NCBI GenBank assembly: GCA_021826835.1
Contig: JAKAYH010000115.1
Span: 1-7,061, forward strand
DNA length: 7,061 nucleotides
Direction of reading: 5' to 3'
DNA from: Thermoplasmata archaeon
GTDB lineage: Archaea; Thermoplasmatota; Thermoplasmata; Thermoplasmatales; Thermoplasmataceae
Shown here: piece by piece, positions 1-6,049 of the stretch
Numbering within the stretch: position 1 is the stretch's first letter
Layout: each line of letters opens with the position of its first letter
Made by a program: the position numbers and the translations under genes
The notes under the pieces: model-generated
What the model was told of the DNA's origin: nothing
Database searches by the model: none
Seen by the model: only the letters and a program-made list of their open reading frames with translations

Positions 1-1
1 A

Positions 2-799
2 GATTTTAGCTATACGGGGGTTTTGAGAAATGTAACCTTGGAAATCATAGGAGGAAGCAGAAATATGAACTGGCTTACAAGATACTTCGATGAAATAGCT
101 AGAATAACAGACGAATACATATCCGGCGTCTTGTTTGGCAGAAAAATTGACTTCAATATACCAGAAAATGCGGTTAAACTTAGTAATTTCCAGCTTCTTG
201 ATTTCATAGTTACAATTCTGAGAAAGGAGATAACACACTTTGTTTCGAAAAAGAAAACAGTGAGTTCTACGATGGTTGACTGGGTATCGCTGTCAACTTA
301 TCGCGAATTGAAGATTACAATTGAAAGATCGCTTGAAACAAAAAAATGCATTTATCCTTATCTTGATTTTGGGCCAAAAGGAGGTTTAGAAAGGCGTTTC
401 GCTGAATTTGTGCTGGAAAAAGATTCAGGAGTGATAGCTTATGTGAAGCTTGATCAATACGTTCACAGGTTTTATATTTCATATCTTGACAGTAAAGGGT
501 TCATTGGCAGATATTATCCTGATTTTCTGGTGAAGACAAGAGATACAATGTTCATAGTAGAAACCAAGTCAGAGAAGGATGCATATAACGATCTTGACGT
601 TAGGGCTAAGATGAATGCAGCTCGTCAGTTTTGCCTCAGTGTATCTGGTGCGAGTAATCATCCAAAAGATCAACCTAAAAACTGGAGGTACATATTATTG
701 CCTGAAAATATTGCAAATCAACTAGAGGGACATAGTTTCAAGTCAATAGTCGATCGCGCTGAATCATTCATGACCAATATTGATTGGTCAATCAATTAA
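2..799 (+). CDS. Type III restriction enzyme Res subunit, C-terminal part (5' truncated by window edge)
   Basis: The reading frame is open from base 2 with no stop, so this is the last ~265 residues of a longer protein. A TTG at 23 and an ATG at 65 are in frame, the latter behind a GGAGGA-like stretch (50-55), but both are probably internal. The segment IGRYYPDFLV (506-535) followed by MFIVETKS (548-571) is the PD-(D/E)XK nuclease signature: Asp at 521-523, Glu at 560-562 and Lys at 566-568. The ending NWRYILLPENI (679-711) also matches the tail of type III Res subunits. In the family, Res is about 900-1100 residues, with SF2 helicase motifs before this nuclease domain, and works with a Mod methyltransferase to cut DNA away from its recognition site. 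The helicase part and any mod gene would lie to the left, outside the window. No frame damage is seen here. A related stand-alone DEAD/DEAH helicase-nuclease is the main alternative. Confidence 0.8.
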   Translation, partial: DFSYTGVLRNVTLEIIGGSRNMNWLTRYFDEIARITDEYISGVLFGRKIDFNIPENAVKLSNFQLLDFIVTILRKEITHFVSKKKTVSSTMVDWVSLSTYRELKITIERSLETKKCIYPYLDFGPKGGLERRFAEFVLEKDSGVIAYVKLDQYVHRFYISYLDSKGFIGRYYPDFLVKTRDTMFIVETKSEKDAYNDLDVRAKMNAARQFCLSVSGASNHPKDQPKNWRYILLPENIANQLEGHSFKSIVDRAESFMTNIDWSIN

Positions 800-809
800 C
801 GTATGCATA

Positions 810-815
810 TTTTTT
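810..815 (+). terminator. Candidate archaeal T-run terminator after the restriction gene
   Basis: A run of six T lies 11 bases after the stop codon at 797-799 and is followed by further T-rich sequence. Archaeal RNA polymerase commonly stops at such runs without a stem-loop. The assignment rests on position and composition only. Confidence 0.4.
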
Positions 816-864
816 GTAATATTTATCTCGTTAATCATTTTCTCTACAAGAACTGATTGTTATA

Positions 865-955
865 TTTATGGAATAGAATACGACAATCGAGCGTAACTGA
901 TCTATTGTGCGTTATGTTTTGGAATATAAGAATTATACCTTCAAGATTCCATAAA
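865..955. repeat. 10-bp perfect inverted repeat, arms 71 bases apart
   Basis: TTTATGGAAT at 865-874 is exactly complementary to ATTCCATAAA at 946-955. Complementarity stops at both arm ends. It could be the ends of a small mobile-element relic or a folded transcript, but no target duplication was recognised, and AT-rich DNA yields such pairs by chance. Confidence 0.3.
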
Positions 956-978
956 CACAACATTTGAATCAACAATAA

Positions 979-1149
979 GCATCTCAAAAAGAGTTATGGG
1001 TAAATCGAAACGAGTTAGAATTATTCGGACTTTTTTCAGATTTAACGTGGAATCAATTAAGTTTGAAAGTGCCATACAATATACGATTCAATGAGAAAGA
1101 AATTAAAACGTTTCCGCAGATTTGTTCTGGAACATCTTTGCACAAATGA
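979..1149 (+). pseudogene. Possible gene remnant, about 56 codons, no start codon
   Basis: Between a stop at 976-978 and the TGA at 1147-1149 the frame reads without interruption. Segments such as NELELFGLFSDLTWNQLSLK and VPYNIRFNEKEIKTFPQ have the composition of a soluble globular protein rather than random AT-rich translation. The frame has no usable ATG or GTG near its beginning. I do not recognise the family. It ends just before the promoter of the DUF262 gene, consistent with a truncated older gene or transposase tail, but chance is possible. Confidence 0.2.
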
Positions 1150-1158
1150 AATTTTATC

Positions 1159-1170
1159 TAATATATAAAA
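1159..1170 (+). promoter_or_regulatory. Archaeal TATA box for the DUF262-HNH gene
   Basis: TAATATATAAAA at 1159-1170 is a strong archaeal TATA-type box. Its centre lies about 34 bases before the ATG at 1200, which puts the expected transcription start near 1190-1197, so the mRNA would be leaderless or nearly so. No Shine-Dalgarno sequence precedes the ATG, which fits. The box argues against the upstream in-frame TTG at 1122, because that start would place the promoter inside the coding region. Confidence 0.55.
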
Positions 1171-1199
1171 AATTAAATACCAAATCTCTATTAATAAAG

Positions 1200-2528
1200 A
1201 TGGTTGAAGAGTCGGAAGAACCAGAATTAAATGCTGAAGAAGAGTCTGAAGATGAGATCTATACTGGTAAGAAAATATTTCCATTACATTCAAATCCCGA
1301 GGTTCGTTCGTTATTAGAAGATGAAAAAGACGGTAGCCTGATTCTACAACCCGATTTTCAAAGATACTCAGTTTGGGACATCAAAAAAGCATCAAGACTA
1401 ATTGAATCAGCTTTATTGAATATACCTATTCCGACTATATATACTGCAGAAGAAAAAGATGGAAAAAAGGTCGTAATAGATGGTCAACAGAGACTTTCCT
1501 CCTTCTTCTTTTTCATTAATGGAAAATTTGGAGACACGGAATTCAAGCTAAATGGGATGAAGGTTTTAACTGACATTGAAAACAAAAGTTTTAAGGAATT
1601 GGATAAGGAAATGCAATGGAAGATCAGAAAATACCCTTTGCATGAAATAATGTTCAAAAAGGAGTCGGATTCTGAATTGAGATATGAGATATTTGAACGG
1701 CTCAACAGTGGTTCGGTTCAACTTAAACATCAAGAAATAAGAAACTGCACTTTTCGTGGCCCTTACAATGAATTATTAAAGGATCTTGCGAAAGACAAAG
1801 AATTTATGAAATTACTAGGTCTAAAAAAGCCACATAGTAGGATGAGTGACATTGAACTAGTTCTTAGATTCGCATCATTTTTCCATAGAAATTATCTTAA
1901 TTATGAATCTCCAATGAAGGCATTTCTCAGTAAAGAAATGAGCACATATCAGAACATATCAATGGAAGATGCAAGGAATCTAAAAGAAGGTTTCAAAAAG
2001 GCGGTTTCTTTGATTTCATCCATGTTTGAAACAAATGCATTTAAACGTTTCAACATTGGGGACAAATCTGATAAAAATGGAAAATGGGGGACAAAATTTA
2101 ATCACTCTTTGTTTGACGTTACTATGTGTTTGTTTTCAGTAAAAGACAAAAATGCTGTGATGAGAAACCTTGACAAAATTAAAGAGTCAATAATAGTGTT
2201 GATGACTGAAAACAAAGATTTTATTAGATCAATTGAGATTTCAACAAGTCGAAAGCAAGCTGTCGTTACTAGATTCAATCTGTTGAACCAGGAAATTGAT
2301 GAAATATTGGGATATGAACCAAGAGAGCCAAGACTGTTCAGCAAAAGTTTGAAGGAAGAATTGTACAATATCAATAAAACGTGTAAGATTTGTGGAAATG
2401 AAATAGCATACATTGACGACGCTCATGTTGATCATATAGAGCAGTACTGGAGAGGTGGGAAAACTATCCCAACAAATGCCAGATTGGTTCATAGATTTTG
2501 TAATTGCACAAGACCTAGAGATCAATAG
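1200..2528 (+). CDS. DUF262-HNH endonuclease (GmrSD/SspE-like defence nuclease)
   Basis: 442-residue protein in two parts. Residues ~30-330 form a DUF262 domain: QPDFQRYSVWD (50-60) and the hallmark DGQQR loop (94-98), which in this ParB-like fold serves nucleotide binding and hydrolysis, followed by a helical region. Residues 395-442 form a classical HNH module: CxxC at 395-398, HVDH at 409-412, GG at 417-418, Asn426, His431 and a CNC at 434-436 completing a zinc site. The N-terminus is strongly acidic (residues 3-19). DUF262 proteins such as GmrS and SspE couple recognition of modified DNA to a nuclease domain, which is DUF1524 in the best studied cases; here it is a Cys-rich HNH in one chain. 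All key residues are present, so it is probably active, cutting phage or modified DNA. The true target is unknown. The gene stands alone with its own TATA box. The start at 1200 is chosen for promoter position. Confidence 0.8.
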   Translation: MVEESEEPELNAEEESEDEIYTGKKIFPLHSNPEVRSLLEDEKDGSLILQPDFQRYSVWDIKKASRLIESALLNIPIPTIYTAEEKDGKKVVIDGQQRLSSFFFFINGKFGDTEFKLNGMKVLTDIENKSFKELDKEMQWKIRKYPLHEIMFKKESDSELRYEIFERLNSGSVQLKHQEIRNCTFRGPYNELLKDLAKDKEFMKLLGLKKPHSRMSDIELVLRFASFFHRNYLNYESPMKAFLSKEMSTYQNISMEDARNLKEGFKKAVSLISSMFETNAFKRFNIGDKSDKNGKWGTKFNHSLFDVTMCLFSVKDKNAVMRNLDKIKESIIVLMTENKDFIRSIEISTSRKQAVVTRFNLLNQEIDEILGYEPREPRLFSKSLKEELYNINKTCKICGNEIAYIDDAHVDHIEQYWRGGKTIPTNARLVHRFCNCTRPRDQ

Positions 2529-2534
2529 TTTTTT
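2529..2534 (+). terminator. T6 run directly after the DUF262-HNH stop
   Basis: Six T residues follow the TAG stop (2526-2528) with no gap, and a second T run is at 2572-2577. No stem-loop precedes either, as expected for archaeal intrinsic termination. Confidence 0.4.
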
Positions 2535-3249
2535 CCATCTCTTAAAATTTGAGCAATTAAAACATAATTCATTTTTTATGCTTTCACCTGAATGCATATC
2601 GGAACTAATATTATAACGAGAATAAAGATCAATATCTCCTTCGATGTCGATCTCATGAGCTTGTTGAACAGGGTTTAAGGAGTGTTCAGTCATGAGCAAT
2701 GTTTTGGTATGAAAGCAAACATTGATTTGTATATTACGATAGATGGATATTCCTATTTATTTTCCAAGTGTGAACTCTGATGTATTAAAACTTGATGCTC
2801 GAGCTGCTCCTCGTTTATTAACACAATAAGACTTTTCAGAAAACTGATCAAACCATCTGATTGGTGAATACGAGATTTCATCAGGGTAAAAGTACCACTT
2901 TGCAAGAATTTCCTACATGCGGATATATATCTTTTTCTGGTATGTGTTTTAAATCCTAGAGAGATATGTATATTCAATAGAATTTGAAAAATTTTTCTGA
3001 TTTCATTAAAATGAACAGTATTCCAAGCTTCTCATCAATATTAAAGCAATAGCATTGTTTAAAGAATTTTATTCATATTCTGTGCAGATTAAGTAAAACC
3101 TTTGTTTACTCTTTTAGAATGGGCATCTTTTCCTTGATATCAAGCTCAAATGTTGTTCAAGATTTAACAGATCTTATGAAACATGATCCTTAGGTAATTT
3201 ATGAAAGGTCAGCATATTAATTTTAACAGGATCGAAACGAAAGGCACAA
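2529..3249. other. Gene-poor stretch of about 720 bases, possibly decayed
   Basis: No gene here can be supported. Two minus-strand frames stay open for a while: one running down from about 2756 through 2580 and on antiparallel into the DUF262 gene (with MTEHSLNPVQQAHEIDIEGD near 2693-2634), and one at 2977-2753 of 74 codons containing SRIHQSDGLISFLKSLIVL. Neither shows a recognised domain, Shine-Dalgarno site or promoter. They could be fragments of old genes or chance. Stops are frequent in the remaining frames. No tRNA, repeat array or insertion-sequence ends were seen. The 3' end of the minus-strand CARF gene meets this region at 3250. Confidence 0.5.
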
Positions 3250-4017
3250 TCACTCTATCGGACCAAGAAATTTTAGCATATCCATTCCAGCTTTTGTGAT
3301 TTGCACTTCTTTTGATCTACCCTTACTCTCTATTTCTATAAGTTTCCAATCCTTCATCTTATCTAGATAATTATTATTTAAACTAGCATAATAAGCTTGG
3401 GTTTTGTGTTCACCATTCGACTTAATAAGTTTATTTTCGACAGCGATCTCCATAAGTTGCTTCTTTTTGATCTTACCACCTCGTTTAGATATCAGATGAA
3501 GCAATTCTATCAGTTCAGGTTTTGGTTGCTCAATATGATATTCTGGAAGAAATTCAATACTCTTAAGACCCACAGATATTGGCTGTGTTATCTCAGGTTT
3601 TACGTTATAATCTACAGGCACCGCGTAATAGGGTGTAATGCTTGTAAGTTCTCCGAATATGCTTGCGATTAACATTCCTGCTATGGCTTCAATTTTAGAT
3701 CCTGATGCTACATTTATGAAAACATCGTTGTTTTTTTCCTCTTCAATTATTTCTCTTATTGCTCGTAAGACATCATATAAATCAATTATGTTGCACTCCT
3801 TTACTTTTGTTTCGATACCAAAACTAACAAGAATCTTTTCAACTTCAATCCTAAATGACTTGGCATGATCTTTTTCTCGATCATTAAATGCCAAAAGCCA
3901 CACGCGATCCGCCTTCATTTGTTGAGCCGGAATTGTGATTCGATCGAGTTCATATCCTGCTGGCGCGATGTGTATCCTGAGACTTACTCCATTTAACATA
4001 GTCTTACAAGGTAACAT
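3250..4017 (-). CDS. CARF-domain winged-helix transcription regulator (DUF6293 / HFX_2341 type)
   Basis: 255 residues. The N-terminal ~150 residues match the DUF6293 CARF-like Rossmann domain: RIHIAPAGYELDRI (14-27), ADRVWLLAF (36-44), a DLYDVLRAIREIIEEE stretch (79-94) and the NVASGSKIEAIAGM loop (102-115), the expected place for ligand phosphate contacts. Residues ~167-252 are a winged helix: helices around LIELLHLISKRGG and KKKQLMEIAVENK, then a wing near WKLIEIESKGRSKEVQIT. CARF domains bind cyclic oligonucleotides or related nucleotides; family members with HTH domains are predicted ligand-responsive regulators. The gene is divergent from the CD-NTase operon and shares 62 bases of promoter with it, so that operon is the likely target. 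The start at 4017 or the internal ATG at 3999 (residue 7) are equally plausible: the family usually begins close to the RIHIAP strand and no ribosome site decides. The actual ligand cannot be read from sequence. Confidence 0.8.
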   Translation of the reverse strand: MLPCKTMLNGVSLRIHIAPAGYELDRITIPAQQMKADRVWLLAFNDREKDHAKSFRIEVEKILVSFGIETKVKECNIIDLYDVLRAIREIIEEEKNNDVFINVASGSKIEAIAGMLIASIFGELTSITPYYAVPVDYNVKPEITQPISVGLKSIEFLPEYHIEQPKPELIELLHLISKRGGKIKKKQLMEIAVENKLIKSNGEHKTQAYYASLNNNYLDKMKDWKLIEIESKGRSKEVQITKAGMDMLKFLGPIE

Positions 4018-4079
4018 TATTAAGAATATTAAATTTACTAAAATAATAATGTTTAATAATTAATTAAAAATCTGGAAGA
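4018..4079. promoter_or_regulatory. Divergent AT-rich promoter/operator between CARF gene and CBASS-like operon
   Basis: These 62 bases are almost pure A/T and must carry both promoters. For the plus operon, TTTAATAAT (4052-4060) lies about 24 bases before the ATG at 4080 and may be its TATA box. For the minus gene, the complement of 4039-4047 (ATTATTTTA) sits a similar distance before 4017. A 6-bp inverted repeat, TTTAAT (4052-4057) and ATTAAA (4063-4068) with a 5-base spacer, overlaps the plus TATA region, and TAATAAT recurs at 4044-4050 and 4054-4060, 10 bases apart. These are candidate regulator sites, but low complexity makes chance matches likely. Confidence 0.5.
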
Positions 4080-5057
4080 ATGGTGCAAACTGGTGTGCAA
4101 AAAATGTCCTTTGACAGTGGAATTGAAGGTGAATATGAAGATTCGCACATCATAAATGCAGTCTATTCTTTCTTCAACAATTGCGATTTCATTTCAAATA
4201 ACAGTAATTATAATAAAAATACATTTTATGACCGGACAGTTAGTGGTAGGAATCCAAATTTTCCAATTCTGCCAATTGGTTTAATTCCAAGACTTGAATA
4301 CTCAAGGAAACATTTAAACTTTATTTCCTCACAATTTAATCGACCTTACATTATGTTGAATCTCGATCTGGTGGAGCGGCTCTCTAATAATGGCATTACT
4401 GCTCATGATTTTTACCCATTCGGAAATATCATCACTACTTCAACGATACATGATGACAATCTTTGTAATTACAACATTGAGCGTGAGATCAAAATAATTA
4501 AAAAGTTTGAGCCTGCTTGGCACATTCCATGTGACTATCCTGTATATACCGAAGATTGTGATGAAGGAAGGAAGTGGTTCATAGATGCCTTAGTTGAAGA
4601 TACATTATACTTTATGGACTCTGTAAGAGATACTTCAATTGGTATTCTTCCTTTAGTTAAAGGGATAAATGAAACTGAATGGGAAATGTCAACATTTCCT
4701 TTTAAAGAAAGAGGGATCAGTCATTTCGCTTTCTATGCTGAGCAATATTTCGGTAGTAAAAAAGGAAAAAATGATAATCTCATGATTGAGCACATACGAT
4801 GCTTGGTTAGCACATGTGATGTAGATTATCTGTTGTTGATTGGGTATCAATCTTCTTTTAGATTACAAGGATTTCCTCCAGAAGTTCAAGCCTTTGCAGG
4901 GAAAAGATGGATAAAAGGTAGTAAACTTAATTCTTACACCCAAGAACAAGCCAGAGTCGAGTACCTGAATTGGGAAAGGCATTTTCATGAGCAAGATACT
5001 AAAAGACAAAGTGTTCTTAATTTAAGAGATGAAAATATATTAATGGAGGAATGTTAA
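4080..5057 (+). CDS. TGT-like (tRNA-guanine transglycosylase superfamily) TIM-barrel protein, CBASS ancillary candidate
   Basis: 325 residues. The chain has a beta/alpha rhythm with strands near 63-72 (ILPIGLIPRL), 89-97, 116-121, 146-154 (AWHIPCDYP), 187-195 (IGILPLVKG), 213-220 and 249-256 (DYLLLIGY). The CDYP segment followed by a helix, the PLVKG strand end and the late LLLIGYQSS strand resemble tRNA-guanine transglycosylases and their DNA-acting relatives (DpdA). The CxCxxC-H zinc site of true TGTs is absent and no clear DSG motif is visible, so it is not a housekeeping TGT; Asp152 is the best catalytic candidate. TGT-like genes (Cap10) are known ancillary partners in type IV CBASS, and its stop (5055-5057) abuts the CD-NTase ATG, so a defence role is likely: exchanging or recognising a base in nucleic acid, or acting on the signal. 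An ATG at 4104 (residue 9) is an alternative start; no Shine-Dalgarno site supports either. The fold call is by eye. Confidence 0.55.
   Translation: MVQTGVQKMSFDSGIEGEYEDSHIINAVYSFFNNCDFISNNSNYNKNTFYDRTVSGRNPNFPILPIGLIPRLEYSRKHLNFISSQFNRPYIMLNLDLVERLSNNGITAHDFYPFGNIITTSTIHDDNLCNYNIEREIKIIKKFEPAWHIPCDYPVYTEDCDEGRKWFIDALVEDTLYFMDSVRDTSIGILPLVKGINETEWEMSTFPFKERGISHFAFYAEQYFGSKKGKNDNLMIEHIRCLVSTCDVDYLLLIGYQSSFRLQGFPPEVQAFAGKRWIKGSKLNSYTQEQARVEYLNWERHFHEQDTKRQSVLNLRDENILMEEC
5045..5049 (+). promoter_or_regulatory. Shine-Dalgarno site for the CD-NTase gene
   Basis: GGAGG lies inside the last codons of the TGT-like gene, 8 bases before the ATG at 5058. It is the clearest ribosome-binding site in the window. 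It fixes the start and shows that the CD-NTase is translated from within the operon mRNA, in contrast with the apparently leaderless first gene. Confidence 0.7.
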
Positions 5058-6041
5058 ATGGGAGGAGGTGGAGGAAGTGGAAGTCTATTCAGAACATATA
5101 AAGGAGGAACATATAGTCAAGGTGGTTTTTCTAAAAAAACATTTTATTCTAAAGAATCACAAAAACCTAATGATTCTGCTGAAGAGATTTTAAATAGGCA
5201 TATTCAAAGCATTCGAGTTTCAAGCAATGAACGTTTGAATTTAAATGATCTCAAGAATGAGATTAGTGATTCATTGTCACAAGAAATGAGGATAAATAGA
5301 ATCAATGTAATAGGATCCACTGCTAAAAATACACAGATCAAAAATCAAAAAGGAAATGATATTGATATACTAATAGAACTTGATGAAAAAGAACATGGAG
5401 AATGGTTAAAGCAAGAAAATGGGGCACGAAATTGCCTAGAAAAAGTAAAAAGAGTTATGCAAAATGATCCTCGGTTCAAAAATGTAGAAATGCATGTAGA
5501 TAGAAATGTTGTGACTGTTGAAATTGGAAATAAGAAGGCAGATGTGATACCTTCATTCCCTAGTAATGATGGGGGGCACTTGATTCCTTACACATCAGGG
5601 CAGCAGAGTTGGATTAAAACAAACCCAAAACTATCCAGTAGGCTTTTTAAAAATTTAGATAAAAAGTATGATAATAAACTAAGTGAATTAACGATGGAAG
5701 TAAAATCATGGAATCAAAGAAATGGGGGGTTATTAAAATCTCATCATATTGAGTGCATGACTTATGATTATTTTACAAATAATAAATCAGAAAATGGTGA
5801 AAATTCAAGGAAAGTTAATACTAGGGAGTTTTTTGAACGAATGCGCTGGTATCTGAAGCGTCATGTAAAAGATCCTATCTATAGGGAAAGAGCAGACACA
5901 TATCTTTCTGATGAAAATAGACTTAAAGTTATTGCAAATTCAAAAAAATCAACAAAAATACTTAGGCAAGCTGAAAAAGAAGCCAGAAATGGAAACGAAG
6001 AGGAATGTACTCGTCTTTATAAGGAATTTATTGGAGAATGA
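5058..6041 (+). CDS. CD-NTase (cGAS/DncV-like, SMODS-type) second-messenger synthase
   Basis: 327 residues. The nucleotidyltransferase core is complete: GS at 86-87 in NVIGSTAKNT, NDIDILIEL with metal-binding Asp101 and Asp103, and the third acidic residue Asp162 in KADVIPSF. After it come HLIPYTSGQQSWIKTNP (174-190) and a helical lid with EVKSWNQRN and LLKSHHIE, the usual C-terminal part of bacterial and archaeal CD-NTases. In CBASS these enzymes make cyclic di- or trinucleotides from NTPs on phage infection; which nucleotide is made here cannot be told. The N-terminus is glycine-rich (residues 2-9 almost all Gly/Ser, more Gly/Ser/Tyr/Lys to ~31) and probably disordered. The start directly follows the stop of the TGT-like gene and is backed by GGAGG at 5045-5049; the stop overlaps the next ATG as ATGA, so the three genes are translationally linked. 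No Cap2/Cap3 or HORMA/TRIP13 genes accompany it. A CCA-adding enzyme is excluded by context and layout. Confidence 0.88.
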   Translation: MGGGGGSGSLFRTYKGGTYSQGGFSKKTFYSKESQKPNDSAEEILNRHIQSIRVSSNERLNLNDLKNEISDSLSQEMRINRINVIGSTAKNTQIKNQKGNDIDILIELDEKEHGEWLKQENGARNCLEKVKRVMQNDPRFKNVEMHVDRNVVTVEIGNKKADVIPSFPSNDGGHLIPYTSGQQSWIKTNPKLSSRLFKNLDKKYDNKLSELTMEVKSWNQRNGGLLKSHHIECMTYDYFTNNKSENGENSRKVNTREFFERMRWYLKRHVKDPIYRERADTYLSDENRLKVIANSKKSTKILRQAEKEARNGNEEECTRLYKEFIGE

Positions 6042-6049
6042 AAAAAATG
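6033..6049 (+). promoter_or_regulatory. ATGA stop-start overlap and ribosome site for the SLATT gene
   Basis: The CD-NTase stop TGA (6039-6041) overlaps an ATG at 6038. The only Shine-Dalgarno-like bases, GGAG at 6033-6036, are one base before this ATG but 10 bases before a second in-frame ATG at 6047. Initiation at 6047 (residue 4) therefore looks better spaced, although coupling at the ATGA is also possible. Confidence 0.5.

Larger units (their letters stand above)
800..1158. other. Intergenic region without a confident gene
   Basis: This stretch separates the restriction gene from the DUF262 gene. I find no tRNA, CRISPR repeat or complete gene. It contains a T run just after the upstream stop, a 10-bp inverted repeat (865-874 and 946-955) and a start-less open frame (979-1149) that reads like a protein fragment. 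A second, 32-codon frame (996-1094, ATG start) overlaps it in another phase and looks less protein-like. The mix of broken frames suggests decayed sequence between modules, which is usual in defence islands. Confidence 0.5.

Noticed and set aside
23..64. TTG at 23 or ATG at 65 as true start of the first gene
   Set aside because: The frame is open to the window edge and the protein is plainly the C-terminal part of a much longer restriction enzyme; the GGAGGA before the ATG at 65 is probably coincidental.
1122..1199. Upstream TTG start that would lengthen the DUF262-HNH protein by 26 residues
   Set aside because: The extension is lysine- and leucine-rich with no family match, has no ribosome site, and would put the clear TATA box (1159-1170) inside the gene.
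10..1293. Minus-strand open frames at 207-10 and 1293-1057
   Set aside because: The first is antisense to the restriction gene; the second runs antiparallel across the DUF262 promoter and start and is rich in Phe/Leu/Tyr without a motif.
1484..2413. Minus-strand open frames opposite the DUF262-HNH gene (1705-1484 and 2413-2102)
   Set aside because: They are shadows of a well-supported gene with recognisable motifs; their translations are low-complexity Ser/Leu/Phe-rich with no domain.
3397..3868. Plus-strand open frames opposite the CARF gene (3397-3672 and 3638-3868)
   Set aside because: They lie antisense to a gene with clear CARF and winged-helix motifs and have no promoter or ribosome site.
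5058..6041. CCA-adding enzyme or generic MNT toxin-antitoxin nucleotidyltransferase
   Set aside because: Length, the KADVIPSF third-acid motif, the HLIPYTSGQQSW segment and the SLATT partner fit a CD-NTase; MNT antitoxins are much shorter.
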